DNA of 64,000 nucleotides. Source: Amycolatopsis saalfeldensis. Lineage in GTDB: Bacteria; Actinomycetota; Actinomycetes; Mycobacteriales; Pseudonocardiaceae. The notes under the pieces were generated by a model. The model was not told where the DNA came from, searched no databases, and saw only the letters and a list, made by a program, of their open reading frames with translations. Within the stretch, counting starts at the first letter, position 1. Each line of letters begins with the position of its first letter. The stretch is taken from positions 367,765 through 431,764 of the forward strand of contig NZ_FOEF01000006.1 of NCBI RefSeq assembly GCF_900110575.1, written 5' to 3'. Shown here piece by piece: positions 27,580 to 36,792 of this stretch. A program made the position numbers and the translations under genes.

Positions 27580-28749
27580 GTGAGCAGCTCACCCGTCGCA
27601 CGACCCGATGAGGTGCGCCGGCACAACCGCACGACCCTGCTCCGCCTGCTGCACGTCAGCGGGCCGAGCACCCGGGCGATGCTGGCCACCGCGCTGGGGC
27701 TCAACCGCAGCACGATCAAAACGCTCGTCGACGGGCTCGCGGAAGCGGGCGTCGTCGAGGAGCGGGTGCCGAGGCCGGGACGGGGGGCGGGCCGCCCCTC
27801 GCTCCTGGTCCTGCCCCAGCCGCACGCGGCGGTGGTGCTCGCGGTCGACCTCCAGGTCGAGCACGTGGCGATCGCGCTGGTGGGGCTGGGCGGCCAGATC
27901 CTCGGCCGCAACAGCTGGAACCTGCACGGCCGGACGCGCACCGCGGACGAGGTGATCACGCACGTGATCGAGTCGGCGGCGGTGCTGGCCGGCGACCTCG
28001 GGGTCGAGCCCGTGGCGGCGGGGGTCTCCGTGCCCGGGGTCGTGCGGCGCGCCGACGGCTACGTCCACGAGGCGCCCAACCTGCGCTGGACCGACGTCGC
28101 CCTGGGCGAACGGCTGTCCAGCGTGCTGCGGATCCCGATCCTCGTCGGCAACGACGCGGAACTCGGTGCCGTGGCGGAACACTTGCGCGGCGCGGCCCGC
28201 GGCTCGTCCGACGCGGTGTACGTCTCCGCCGACGTGGGTGTCGGCGGCGGCGTGATCGCTCAGGGCTCGTCGCTGCGCGGCGGCGCGGGCTACGTCGGGG
28301 AGATCGGCCACATGGTCATCCGCCCCGGCGGGCGGGCCTGTTATTGCGGCAGCAGCGGCTGCTGGGAGACCGAGATCGGTGAGGCCGCGCTGTGCCGGGC
28401 GCTGGGCCTGCCGGAGGAGACCCCGCGCGGCGCCATCCTGTTCGAGCTGCGGGAGCTGTCCCGCAACCCGGAGGAGGCCGCGTCCCGGCTCGCGGAGTTC
28501 GCCGAGTGGCTGACCCTCGGCCTGGTCAACGTGGTGAACCTGCTGGGCCCGCAGCTGGTCGTGCTGGGCGACCTGCTCACGGTGCTGCCGGAGTCGGTGC
28601 TGCAGCCGATCGCCGCCGAGGTCCGCCGGCGCAGCCTGGTCAGCCGCGCGGTCGGCGGCACCCGGATCGTCAGCTCGGCCCTCGGCGCCGACGTGAAGCT
28701 GCTGGGCGCCGCCGAGGTCGCCTTCGAAGTGGTGCTGGACACGGTCTGA
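27580..28749 (+). CDS. ROK-family transcriptional regulator
   Basis: 389 residues. The N-terminal winged helix (MLATALGLNRSTIKTLVDGL) is followed by a ROK sugar-kinase-like domain. The zinc motif CYCGSSGCWE is intact, and GHMVIRPGG and NDAELGA are present. Start GTG at 27580, 23 bases after the permease stop. By analogy with XylR/NagC-type repressors it probably binds the palindrome ahead of the operon and releases on binding the imported sugar. Confidence 0.9.
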   Translation: MSSSPVARPDEVRRHNRTTLLRLLHVSGPSTRAMLATALGLNRSTIKTLVDGLAEAGVVEERVPRPGRGAGRPSLLVLPQPHAAVVLAVDLQVEHVAIALVGLGGQILGRNSWNLHGRTRTADEVITHVIESAAVLAGDLGVEPVAAGVSVPGVVRRADGYVHEAPNLRWTDVALGERLSSVLRIPILVGNDAELGAVAEHLRGAARGSSDAVYVSADVGVGGGVIAQGSSLRGGAGYVGEIGHMVIRPGGRACYCGSSGCWETEIGEAALCRALGLPEETPRGAILFELRELSRNPEEAASRLAEFAEWLTLGLVNVVNLLGPQLVVLGDLLTVLPESVLQPIAAEVRRRSLVSRAVGGTRIVSSALGADVKLLGAAEVAFEVVLDTV

Positions 28750-28799
28750 GGCTCGGCAGCTCAACGGCTCGGCAGCTCGACCGAAAAGACCCCGGAACG

Positions 28800-28838
28800 C
28801 CGGAAGCGGCAGGCGCATCGGGCGCCTGCCGCTTCCGG
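28800..28838. terminator. bidirectional hairpin, 17-bp stem
   Basis: Arms 28800-28816 and 28822-28838 pair perfectly around ATCGG. The hairpin lies 50 bases after the ROK gene and 20 bases before the stop of the convergent 59-aa gene, so it can terminate both. Confidence 0.8.
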
Positions 28839-28858
28839 TCGAGTTCCTTGGGGACCCC

Positions 28859-29038
28859 TTACTTCTGGATCTCCGCGGCCAGCTCCTTGAGCTTGGCCTC
28901 GTGCTCGTGGGCGTGGTGCCCGCAGAAGAGCAGCTCTCCTCCGGAACTGAGCACGGCTCGTACTTGTGCCGCGGCCCCGCACCGGTCGCATCGGTCGACG
29001 GCGGTCAATTCGGGGCGGGTGAGCGTGGGTGATGTCAT
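28859..29038 (-). CDS. 59-aa Cys/His-rich small protein (DUF7455 type)
   Basis: 59 residues, MTSPTLTRPELTAVDRCDRC at the N-terminus. Two Cys pairs and histidines (CDRCG, then FCGHHAHEHE) suggest a zinc ribbon. The C-terminus is a short charged helix. The ATG has GGGAGACC ahead. The sequence is strongly conserved among actinobacteria in my recollection (DUF7455), with unknown function. The end lies next to a hairpin shared with the ROK gene. Confidence 0.85.
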   Translation of the reverse strand: MTSPTLTRPELTAVDRCDRCGAAAQVRAVLSSGGELLFCGHHAHEHEAKLKELAAEIQK

Positions 29039-29303
29039 GGGGGTCTCCCTCCGTCCCGGTACCGGTTGCCCGGTACCTCGATCCAGCTACGCCCACTCCG
29101 GCACTGATGCCTTCGGCGGGATCGCCTCCGGCTCCGTGGTGTTCGTGCTTCCACTCTTGCAGACGTTTGGCGGCCCGCAAGTGTTCCCGCACCGGTGGGA
29201 CCTGTGTCACGCCGAATTACCCCGGTTGTCGTAATGGCGTCTCGATCCTGAGGACCAGACCACCCGCGAGCCGCTGTTTTTCGAGGTCAGGCACTATGCG
29301 GGG

Positions 29304-30170
29304 GTGGGTTCAACACGTGTCGCCGGCCGGGCCGGCACCATTCCGGCACCGATCTTGTTCGTTCTCAGCGGAATCTCGATGTATGCCGGAGCGGCCATCG
29401 CGGTCGGCCTTTTCGGGCACTCGACGCCCGCCGGGGTGGCATGGCTGCGGTGCCTGGGGGCGGCCGTGGTGCTGCTCGCCTGGCGGCGTCCGCCGCGGGC
29501 CGCGTGGCGGGGCGCGCGGCTGCTGCTGGCCGTCGCGTTCGGGGTGGTCACGGCGGTGATGAACGTGGCCTTCTACGAGGCCATCGCGCGCCTGCCGCTG
29601 GGCACCGTGGTGGCGCTGGAGTTCGCCGGGCCCGTGGTCGTCGCGGCGTTCGGGTCCCGCTCGCGCCGGGACTTCGCCGCGCTGGCGCTGGTGGTCGCCG
29701 GGGTGGTCGCGATCGCCGACGTCCGGCTCGAAGGCAGTGCGCCGGGCGTGCTGCTCGCCCTCGGCGCGGCGGCCGCCTGGGCGGGCTACATCGTCCTCGG
29801 CAAACGCGTCGCCGTGGGCGGCAACGGCCTGGACAGCCTCGCGATCGGCTTCGCTGCGGCGACGGTCCTGTTGTCCCCCTTGGCCCTCGGCACGGGAGAA
29901 GTGTGGTCTTCGCCACGTCTGCTCTTGCTCGGAACCGGTGTAGGGGTGCTCTCGACGGTGGTGCCGTACGCGCTCGACCAGCTGGTGCTGCGCCGCGTCG
30001 GCCAGGCCCGCTTCGCCGTGCTGCTCGCCCTTCTGCCGGTGACGGCCGGGGTGATCGGCTTCGTGGCGCTGGCCCAGGTGCCGAGCCTGCCCGAGGCGCT
30101 GGGCACCCTCGCGGTGGTCGCCGGGGTCGCGGTGCGCAGCCGGGACAAGGCCGTGGTGCCGCCGGGCTGA
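29304..30170 (+). CDS. EamA-family (DMT) transporter
   Basis: 288 residues, ten predicted helices in two EamA repeats. The first repeat contains EAIARLPLGTVVALEFAGP and the second ALDQLVLRRVGQARFAVLLALLP, close to the RhtA threonine/homoserine exporter pattern. It probably exports an amino acid or similar small metabolite. GTG start at 29304. The 265-base gap upstream separates it from the divergent 59-aa gene; no operator was recognised there. Confidence 0.88.
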   Translation: MGSTRVAGRAGTIPAPILFVLSGISMYAGAAIAVGLFGHSTPAGVAWLRCLGAAVVLLAWRRPPRAAWRGARLLLAVAFGVVTAVMNVAFYEAIARLPLGTVVALEFAGPVVVAAFGSRSRRDFAALALVVAGVVAIADVRLEGSAPGVLLALGAAAAWAGYIVLGKRVAVGGNGLDSLAIGFAAATVLLSPLALGTGEVWSSPRLLLLGTGVGVLSTVVPYALDQLVLRRVGQARFAVLLALLPVTAGVIGFVALAQVPSLPEALGTLAVVAGVAVRSRDKAVVPPG

Positions 30171-30331
30171 GCGGATCGCGCGGCCCTGCGCCGCAGCCCG
30201 GTTCTGCTCCGCCACGGCCCCGGGACGCTGTTCCGCGGCGGCTCCGGGACTTTGCTCCGGGACCGCAGCCCGGGCGTGGATGGCCCGGACCGCGCCGACC
30301 GGGGATACTGGCCCCGTCCCGGGAGGTGGCG

Positions 30332-31675
30332 ATGACCAAGGCGGCGTCCGCGGTGGCCAAGGAGCTGGCCGCGGCCGGGGTGGCCGGCGTCCACCTGGCC
30401 TGGGCCGACAACAACGGCATCCCGCGCTCGCGCATCGTGCCGATCGGCGGGCTCGCCGGGGCCGCCGCGCGAGGGGTGGGCGCGACCTCGCTGTTCGCCG
30501 TCTTCGACAGCCACGACGCCATCACGTACGGCCATTCGGGCCTCGCGACGCCCTCGGGCGACATCCGGCTGGTGCCGGTGGTCGAGCGGATCCGGCGGCT
30601 GGCCGGGCAGCCCGCGCTCGCCTGGGCGCCGGCCCGCCAGCTCGCCGCGGACGGCTCGCCGTGGCCGTACTGCCAGCGCACTGTGCTCGAGCGCCAGCTC
30701 GCGGAGGCCGGGCGGCGCGGGCTGGAATTCCGGGCGGGGTACGAGCTGGAGTTCACCGTCGCGCCGGCCGGCCGCCGCTCCGAGCCCGGGCACCCCGGGC
30801 CGGCGTACAGCCCGCACGCGCTGGTCGGGCTGGACGGCTTCGTCACCGCGCTGCTGAACGACTTCGCCGCCAACGGCCTCGAGATCGGCCAGCTGCACGC
30901 CGAGTACGGCGTCGCGCAGCTGGAGCTGTCGCTGGCCGCCACCGACCCGCTGGCCGCGGCCGACGACCAGCTGCTCGCCCGCCAGACGATCCACGCCGCC
31001 GCCCACGCCCACGGGCTGGCGGTGAGCTTCGCGCCGCTGGTCGGCCTCGGCGCGGCCGGCAACGGCTGGCACCTGCACACCTCGGTGCGGCGCCGGGGCC
31101 GGAACCTGTTGTCCGGTCAGGGTTTGCCGACCGGCGAAGGGGCCGCGTACCTCGGCGGGCTGCTGCGGGACCTGCCCGCCCTGACCGCGGTCACGGCGCC
31201 GAGTGTGCCGTCGACGTTGCGGCTGCGGCCGGGTTTTTTCGCTGGTGCGTATGCGTTCTGGGGCGTCGAGAACCGCGAAGCGCCACTGCGGTACGTACCG
31301 GGTTCGAAGCTGCTCGGGCCGGACCACGCGAACGTCGAGCTGAAGACGTCCGACGCGTCGGCGAACCCGTACCTGGCGCTGGCCGTCGTGCTCGCCGCCG
31401 GGATGGCCGGGATCGAGGACGACGCGGGTCTGCCCGAGCCGATCGGAGCGGACCCGGGCGGCTGGACCGAGGGCGAGCGCGAGACCCGCGGGGTGGCGCC
31501 GCTGCCCGCGAGCCCGGCGGAGCAGGACGCGGCTTTGCTGGCGTCGCCCCGGGTTTCGGGTGCTCTCGGCGACGAGCTGCTCGGGGCGTTCCGCGCGGTG
31601 CGCGCGTCCGACGCGGCGTGGGCGGCCGAGCGCAGCACCGAAGAAATCGTCGCCGCGCACCGGTGGCGGTACTGA
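30332..31675 (+). CDS. glutamine synthetase-like gamma-glutamyl ligase
   Basis: 447 residues, GS type I fold. GGGAGG lies 7 bases ahead of the ATG. N-terminal HLAWADNNGIPRSRIVP is the beta-grasp region; GYELEFTV supplies metal-binding glutamates; GNGWHLHTSVR is the ATP/metal loop; SASANPYLAL-type DASANPYLAL is the final catalytic strand. The usual E-x-R before this strand reads ELKTSD, so a key arginine is lysine, and the active-site glutamate segment reads EYGVAQLELS. These changes argue for ligation of glutamate to an amine other than ammonia, as in the polyamine or ethanolamine GS-like enzymes. Not the assimilatory GlnA. Confidence 0.87.
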   Translation: MTKAASAVAKELAAAGVAGVHLAWADNNGIPRSRIVPIGGLAGAAARGVGATSLFAVFDSHDAITYGHSGLATPSGDIRLVPVVERIRRLAGQPALAWAPARQLAADGSPWPYCQRTVLERQLAEAGRRGLEFRAGYELEFTVAPAGRRSEPGHPGPAYSPHALVGLDGFVTALLNDFAANGLEIGQLHAEYGVAQLELSLAATDPLAAADDQLLARQTIHAAAHAHGLAVSFAPLVGLGAAGNGWHLHTSVRRRGRNLLSGQGLPTGEGAAYLGGLLRDLPALTAVTAPSVPSTLRLRPGFFAGAYAFWGVENREAPLRYVPGSKLLGPDHANVELKTSDASANPYLALAVVLAAGMAGIEDDAGLPEPIGADPGGWTEGERETRGVAPLPASPAEQDAALLASPRVSGALGDELLGAFRAVRASDAAWAAERSTEEIVAAHRWRY

Positions 31676-31680
31676 GCCTG

Positions 31681-32460
31681 ATGTCCTCTCGCGTCGACGG
31701 TGACCACACCGGTCTGTCCCGTGTGCACTGGCTGCCCGGCGGCGCGCGGCTGGCCGCCGAAGCGAGGGCCGAGCTGCCGCAGAAGGACGGGCTGGCCGCG
31801 GCGTTCACGGCGCTCGCCGCCCTGCGTGCCGCGGGGATCGCGGTGGCGGACCAGGACGAGGTCGCCGTCGCGGCGGGCACCGTGCGGCGTCCGGGCGGAC
31901 CGCCACCGGGCGAGCAGGGACGCGCGGACTTCCGCCTGCGCATCCCGTTCGGCGGCGCGAGGGCGGGCACCTCGGCGGTGGGCCTGGCTTCAGCCGTCGA
32001 GACGCTCTCGGCGGGCCGCCTGCGCGTGGTCCCGGCGACGGGGGAGTGGACCGCCACCGCGCTGTTCGACCTGCTGGCAGCCCTGTGGGACCTGCCGCGG
32101 GTGGCGGTGATCGCCCGGGTGGACGCGGCCGAGCTGGGCGCCCCCGACACGCCGGAACGGGCGCTGCTCGACTACCTCGACACCGGCGTCCCTCCACTGT
32201 GGACCAACCGCTGGCGGCCGGAGGGCGGGCACCACGTGCTCGTCGCGGGGGTCCGGATCGGGGCGGAGGGCACCCTGCTGTCCGTTGTGGACACTTACCC
32301 GGCGTTGGGGGACAACGGGATCCACGAGCAGCCGCTGGAGTGGGTTACCGCGGCACTGCGAGAGGAGCCGGGGACGCTGCTGCTGGTCGCCGATGCGGAG
32401 CACGCGCCCCTGCTGGAGCGGGCCGTGCTCGCGGCGGGCCTGGTGCCGCGGATGCCGTGA
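31681..32460 (+). CDS. conserved protein of unknown function downstream of GS-like ligase
   Basis: 259 residues, starting 5 bases after the ligase stop, so almost certainly co-translated. There are no membrane helices or signal. The C-terminal half (GGHHVLVAGVRI, then VVDTYPALGDNGIHEQP) resembles papain-like C39 folds in its His/Asp layout, but the N-terminal nucleophile cysteine expected of a peptidase is missing, so catalysis is doubtful. Tight coupling suggests a role with the gamma-glutamyl ligase. Confidence 0.78.
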   Translation: MSSRVDGDHTGLSRVHWLPGGARLAAEARAELPQKDGLAAAFTALAALRAAGIAVADQDEVAVAAGTVRRPGGPPPGEQGRADFRLRIPFGGARAGTSAVGLASAVETLSAGRLRVVPATGEWTATALFDLLAALWDLPRVAVIARVDAAELGAPDTPERALLDYLDTGVPPLWTNRWRPEGGHHVLVAGVRIGAEGTLLSVVDTYPALGDNGIHEQPLEWVTAALREEPGTLLLVADAEHAPLLERAVLAAGLVPRMP

Positions 32461-32481
32461 CGGGCCCCGATCGCGGGCCCG
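32461..32481. terminator. short hairpin between convergent genes
   Basis: CGGGCCC (32461-32467) pairs with 32475-32481 around a 7-base loop. It starts directly after the stop of the preceding gene and 13 bases before the permease stop. Confidence 0.45.
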
Positions 32482-32493
32482 CCACGGCCCGTG

Positions 32494-33945
32494 TCACTCG
32501 CTCTTCGCGTTGCCCGGGGCCAGCCGGGAGTGCTTGCGGCCGTAGAAGAAGTAGATCAGCAGGCCCAGCACCAGCCAGGCGGCGAAGCGGATCCAGGTTA
32601 GCACGTCGAGGTTCAGCATCAGGTAGAAGCACGCCACCGCCGCGATGATCGGCACCACCGGCGAGAACGGCACGGTGAACGGCCGTTTCAGGTCCGGCCG
32701 GCGCCGCCGCAGCAGGGGCACCGCCACCGCGACGATGATCATCGCCGACAGCGCGCCGATGCTGACCATGTCGGCCAGCGCGGAGATCGGGACGAACGCC
32801 GCCAGCACGGCGATCAGGACCGCGCCGGCGATGGTCATCCGGTGCGGGGTGCCCCAGCGCGGGTGCGCGGTGCCGATCGCCTTGGGCAGCAGCCCGTCGC
32901 GGCCCATCGCGTAGCCGATCCGGCCGATGGTCACCAGCTCCACCATCATCACCGAGGTCAGGCCGGTCACGGCGCCGAGCGAGATCAGCGCGCCCACCCA
33001 GTGCTGGCCGACGCGGTCGAAGGCGTCCGCGAGCGGGGCTCCGGTGTTGATGTCGGTGTAGGGGATCATGCCGGTCAGCACGATCGAGACGCCGATGTAG
33101 AGCACCGCGCACACGGCGAGCGCGCCGAGGATGCCGACGCGGAGGTCCTTGCGCGGGTTGATCGTCTCCTCGCCGAGGTTGGCCAGCGCCTCGAAACCGG
33201 TGTAGGCGAAGAAGACCACGGCCGCGGCGGTGACCATGCCCGCGACGCCGTACAGGCTCTGCTCCAGCCCCAGCGCGGCCTGGATCACCGGCTGGTGCAG
33301 CGCGCTGGCGCCCTCGGCCGCGGGCTGCGACGGCGGGATGAACGGCGTCAGGTTGGCGCCCTTGATGAAGAACACGCCGACCGCCAGGATCAGCACGCAC
33401 ACCGCGACCTTCACCACCACGAGCAGGTTCGTCAGCCAGGCCGACTCCTTGATCCCCATCACCGCGACAACGGTCAGCACGGCGATGATGACCACGGCGC
33501 CGACGTTCACTTTCGCGTCTTCGCCGAACCACTCCGGCGAAAGCCCCAGCAGGTTCGCCAGGTAGCCGGACCAGCCGCGTGACACCACGGCCGCGCCGAG
33601 CGCGAACTCCAGCAGCAGGTCCCAGCCGATGATCCAGGCGAACACCTCGCCGAGCGTGGCGAACGCGTACGTGTAAGCACTGCCGGCCGTCGGGACGCTG
33701 GACGCCAGTTCGGCGTAGCACAGCGCCGCGAGCCCCGCGACGACCGCGCCGAGCACGAACGACAGCGTCACTGACGGCCCGGCGTGCGTTTTTGCCTCCA
33801 CGCCCGCCAGGGTGAAGATGCCCGTGCCGATGATGATCCCGACGCCGAACCCGATCAGGTCGCGCCCCCGGAGCCGCCGCTTCAGCTCGCCAGAGTCCTG
33901 CCGCTTGAGGACCTCGTCCACGTCCAAAGTTCTCCGCACACCCAT
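32494..33945 (-). CDS. APC-family amino acid permease (cationic amino acid type)
   Basis: 483 residues, 12 to 14 helices. The family signature GFGVGIIIGTGIFTLAG is in the first helix, and TGFEALANLGEETINPRKD in the loop after helix 6 is typical of the CAT/YfnA subgroup. It imports amino acids by proton symport or exchange. Proximity to the GS-like ligase suggests but does not prove a nitrogen-metabolism link. The ATG at 33945 has no clear ribosome-binding site. Confidence 0.9.
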   Translation of the reverse strand: MGVRRTLDVDEVLKRQDSGELKRRLRGRDLIGFGVGIIIGTGIFTLAGVEAKTHAGPSVTLSFVLGAVVAGLAALCYAELASSVPTAGSAYTYAFATLGEVFAWIIGWDLLLEFALGAAVVSRGWSGYLANLLGLSPEWFGEDAKVNVGAVVIIAVLTVVAVMGIKESAWLTNLLVVVKVAVCVLILAVGVFFIKGANLTPFIPPSQPAAEGASALHQPVIQAALGLEQSLYGVAGMVTAAAVVFFAYTGFEALANLGEETINPRKDLRVGILGALAVCAVLYIGVSIVLTGMIPYTDINTGAPLADAFDRVGQHWVGALISLGAVTGLTSVMMVELVTIGRIGYAMGRDGLLPKAIGTAHPRWGTPHRMTIAGAVLIAVLAAFVPISALADMVSIGALSAMIIVAVAVPLLRRRRPDLKRPFTVPFSPVVPIIAAVACFYLMLNLDVLTWIRFAAWLVLGLLIYFFYGRKHSRLAPGNAKSE

Positions 33946-34006
33946 GGGGGAACGTTAGAAGCTCACGGGCCCTCGCGCAGATCGGCTGGTCCGAAGGGGG
34001 AAAGCG

Positions 34007-34657
34007 CTATTCGGCGGTGAGGCCGTTCTCCTGCGCCAGTATCGCCGCCTGGACCCGCGAGCGGAGGTCGAGCTTGGTCAGCACCCGGGAGACGTGCGTT
34101 TTCACCGTGGTCTCGCCGATGCGCAGGCGGGTGGCGATCTGGGCGTTGGACAGGCCGGCGCCGAGGCAGCCCAGCACCTCCCGCTCGCGGTCAGTGAGGT
34201 CACCGAGCCCCGCCGGGGCGGCGGCCGGCTTGCCCGCGGTCCGCGCGAACGCCGTGATCAGCTTGCGCGTGACCTGCGGCGCCAGCACGCCCTCGCCCGC
34301 GGCGACGAGCTTGACGGCCTCGATCAGCCGGGGCGCCTCCACCGACTTGAGCAGGAAGCCCGCCGCGCCCGCGCGCAGGGCGGCGTGCACGTACTCGTCG
34401 AGGTCGAAGGTGGTCAGCACGAGGACTTCCGCCAGTCCTTCGGCGATCACCTCGCGGGTGGCGGTGATGCCGTCGGTGCCGGGCATCCGGACGTCCATCA
34501 GCACGACGTCGGGCTTCAGCGCCCGCGCCTGCCGGACCGCCGCGGCGCCGTCCGCCGCCTCGCCGACCACCTCGATCCCCTCGGCGTTGCCCAGGATCAG
34601 CATCAGCCCGGCCCGGATCGCGCCGTGGTCGTCGGCCACCAGCACCTTGACCGTCAC
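34007..34657 (-). CDS. NarL/LuxR-type response regulator
   Basis: 216 residues. The receiver domain has acidic ADDH, phospho-acceptor D in MDVRMPG, and conserved T and K (LTTFD, FLLKS). A LuxR-type HTH (LTDREREVLGCL...SNAQIATRL) occupies the last 65 residues. The GTG start overlaps the kinase stop by 4 bases. Transcription target unknown. Confidence 0.92.
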   Translation of the reverse strand: MTVKVLVADDHGAIRAGLMLILGNAEGIEVVGEAADGAAAVRQARALKPDVVLMDVRMPGTDGITATREVIAEGLAEVLVLTTFDLDEYVHAALRAGAAGFLLKSVEAPRLIEAVKLVAAGEGVLAPQVTRKLITAFARTAGKPAAAPAGLGDLTDREREVLGCLGAGLSNAQIATRLRIGETTVKTHVSRVLTKLDLRSRVQAAILAQENGLTAE

Positions 34658-35868
34658 GTCCGTCCCTCCGCCAGTGGCAGCTCCGCCCGGACCAGCCAGC
34701 CCGGCCCGGACGGGCCCGCGCTCAGCGTGCCGCCGACCGCCCTCGCCCGTTCGGCCATGCTCGCCAGCCCGTTCCCGGTCCCGCCGGTGCGCGCCGCCGC
34801 GGTCCTCAGCTCGTTGCCGACTTCCACGGTCAGTAAACCGCCCTCGCGGCGCAGCTGCACCAGCACCCGTCCGCCCGGGGCGTGCTTGACCGCGTTGGTG
34901 AGCGCCTCCTGGGCGATCCGGTACGCGGTGAGGTCGACGGCGGCGGGCAGCCCGGCGCCGGTGTCCACTGTGGAGTCCACCGTCACCTCCATGCCGGTGG
35001 CGCGCGCGGACTCCACGAGCCGCGACAGCTCGGCCAGCCGAGCCGGGGCGGTGGTCTCGTAGTCCGGCCCGCCGGTCCCGGACGCGGCGCGCAGCAGCCC
35101 GATCATCGCGCGCATCTCCTCCAGCGCGCTGACACTGTTCTCCCGCACGGCTTCCAGCACGGCGCGGGACATCTTCGGGTCGTCCGCCATGGACAGCGCG
35201 GCCTCCGACTGGAGCGCGATCGCGGACAGGTGCCCGGCGATCACGTCGTGCAGGTCGCGCGCCATCCGGGCCCGCTCCTCGGCCACCGCGGCGCGCTGGT
35301 CGAGCTCGGCGATCTTGGACAGCTGCGCGGCGTGGGCGCGCTCGGTCGCGGCGGCGTCGCGGTGCTGGCGGACGTTCGCGCCCCACCACACCGGGACCAG
35401 GAGGAACGGCAGGATGCCGAGCGAGGCGAGCACCGCCATCCGCCACTCGACGGACGCGGCCACCGCGCCGACCAGCACGCTCAGCGTGGCCGCCGCCGTG
35501 ACCCCGATCAGGACCCGGGTCGTCCGCCGGGTCCCGTACACCGTCGCCGCGTACAGGAAATCGGTGTACACGACCACCACCGGCAGCGAGGGGCCCAGCA
35601 CCAGGTCGGTCACCAGCACGCCGGTGGCCAGGAGCAGCCCGCCGGGCACCCAGCGGCGCAGGAACGCGAGCCCGCCCAGCGCGGCCAGCTCCAGCAGCCG
35701 CACCCACAGCCCGAACGGATCGGGGCCGGGCAGCAGCCGGTGCATGCCGGTGAGGTAGATCGCCAGGCCGATCAGGACGATGAACAGGGCGATCAGGCCG
35801 TCCTGCTGCCGCGCGGGCAGCTCCCGGGGCCTGAACAGGGCCGGCCTGCGGAGGGGTCGCAGCGGCAC
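34654..35868 (-). CDS. sensor histidine kinase (HisKA_3 type)
   Basis: About 404 residues. An N-terminal block of four to six helices (DUF7134-like) is followed by a coiled linker, the phospho-acceptor motif ARDLHDVIAGHLS, and an ATPase domain with N-box AQEALTNAVKHA and GNGLASMAERA. Start GTG 35868 is inferred, since homology begins here and no better codon is in frame. It has no large extracellular loop, so it may sense membrane stress or a lipophilic signal. It phosphorylates the co-translated regulator. Confidence 0.88.
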   Translation of the reverse strand: MPLRPLRRPALFRPRELPARQQDGLIALFIVLIGLAIYLTGMHRLLPGPDPFGLWVRLLELAALGGLAFLRRWVPGGLLLATGVLVTDLVLGPSLPVVVVYTDFLYAATVYGTRRTTRVLIGVTAAATLSVLVGAVAASVEWRMAVLASLGILPFLLVPVWWGANVRQHRDAAATERAHAAQLSKIAELDQRAAVAEERARMARDLHDVIAGHLSAIALQSEAALSMADDPKMSRAVLEAVRENSVSALEEMRAMIGLLRAASGTGGPDYETTAPARLAELSRLVESARATGMEVTVDSTVDTGAGLPAAVDLTAYRIAQEALTNAVKHAPGGRVLVQLRREGGLLTVEVGNELRTAAARTGGTGNGLASMAERARAVGGTLSAGPSGPGWLVRAELPLAEGRT

Positions 35869-35976
35869 GACCCCATGAGAACACAACCGGTGGCGGCCGT
35901 CGTCCTCCGAAGTGATGACCTGTCGATCATGCCCTTCACCGATCCGCCCCGGCGAAGATCGCGCGAGGGTGATGGC

Positions 35977-36567
35977 ATGAACGCGATCGGGAACTATCTC
36001 GTGGACAACCCCATGACCTTGTTCGTCGTCGGTGGCGAGGTGGCCTTCTGGGTCTTCATCGCCGGTGGGCTGATCGCCCGCTACCCGCTGAAGCTGAAGA
36101 AGTTCAGCACCGTGCTGCTGGCCGCGGTGCCGCTGATCGACCTGGTGGTGCTCGGCGCGACGGTGGTCGACCTCTCGCGCGGGGCGACGCCGAACGCCAC
36201 CCACGGCCTCGCGGCCGTCTACCTGGGCTTCAGCGTGGTGTTCGGCCCGGCCATGGTGCGCTGGGCGGACGTGCGGTTCGCGCACCGGTTCGCCGGCGGC
36301 CCGCCGCCCGCGCCGAAGCTGCGCGGCAAGGCGAAGACGCGCCACGAGTGGCGTGAGTGGTTCCGGTGCCTGCTGGCTTCCGCGATCGCCGCCGTGCTGC
36401 TGCTCGCCGCGATCTTCCTCGTCGGCCGGCCGGACGAGGTCCAGCCGCTGTGGGACTGGCTGCCGCGCCTCGGCGCCGTGATCGGCGTCTGGCTGATCAC
36501 CGGCCCGCTGTGGCAGGAGATGTTCGGGAAGAAGTCCGAGCCGGCCCGGGCGAAGGTGGGCCGGTGA
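35977..36567 (+). CDS. integral membrane protein of unknown function
   Basis: 196 residues with four predicted helices in two pairs separated by a polar loop (residues about 105-125, rich in Lys and Arg). The ATG at 35977 follows GCGAGGGTG. No family was recognised with confidence. It is divergent from the histidine kinase gene, with 108 bases between, so it could be a target of the two-component system. Confidence 0.75.
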   Translation: MNAIGNYLVDNPMTLFVVGGEVAFWVFIAGGLIARYPLKLKKFSTVLLAAVPLIDLVVLGATVVDLSRGATPNATHGLAAVYLGFSVVFGPAMVRWADVRFAHRFAGGPPPAPKLRGKAKTRHEWREWFRCLLASAIAAVLLLAAIFLVGRPDEVQPLWDWLPRLGAVIGVWLITGPLWQEMFGKKSEPARAKVGR

Positions 36568-36776
36568 TCGAGCTCGCCGGCCTCCTGCTCGTCATCCTGG
36601 GCGCCGGCGGGCTGATCAACCGGCTGGCCGGCGCCTCGGACCCGGGCTGGTTCGTGCAGCTGCGCGTCCTTCCCCCGCAGCTGCACCTCGGCGCCAGCGT
36701 GGTGCTCCTCCTGGTGGGGGCGGGCCTGTTGTTCCTCCAGCAGGCCCGAAAACACAGCCGCGACCGGTCCCGTTGA
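36564..36776 (+). CDS. small two-helix membrane protein
   Basis: 70 residues. The GTG at 36564 overlaps the upstream stop by 4 bases. The protein has two hydrophobic helices (ELAGLLLVILGAGGLI and HLGASVVLLLVGAGLLFL) with a short loop and a basic tail. It is probably an accessory to the preceding membrane protein. Function unknown. Confidence 0.68.
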   Translation: MIELAGLLLVILGAGGLINRLAGASDPGWFVQLRVLPPQLHLGASVVLLLVGAGLLFLQQARKHSRDRSR

Positions 36777-36792
36777 GGCCTATCATGGGCGG

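Noticed and set aside
25583..27601. 672-codon minus-strand frame opposite the sugar permease
   Set aside because: Translation is His/Arg/Asp-rich without domains, and the opposite strand encodes a clear membrane protein.
27580..28749. Glucokinase as the function of the ROK protein
   Set aside because: An N-terminal winged helix is present and the gene is within an importer operon, so it is a regulator; the ROK kinase of the window is ppgK.
30175..30330. Short GC-rich repeat (CTCCGGGAC variants) before the GS-like gene
   Set aside because: Two or three weak copies only; not distinguishable from chance in sequence of this composition.
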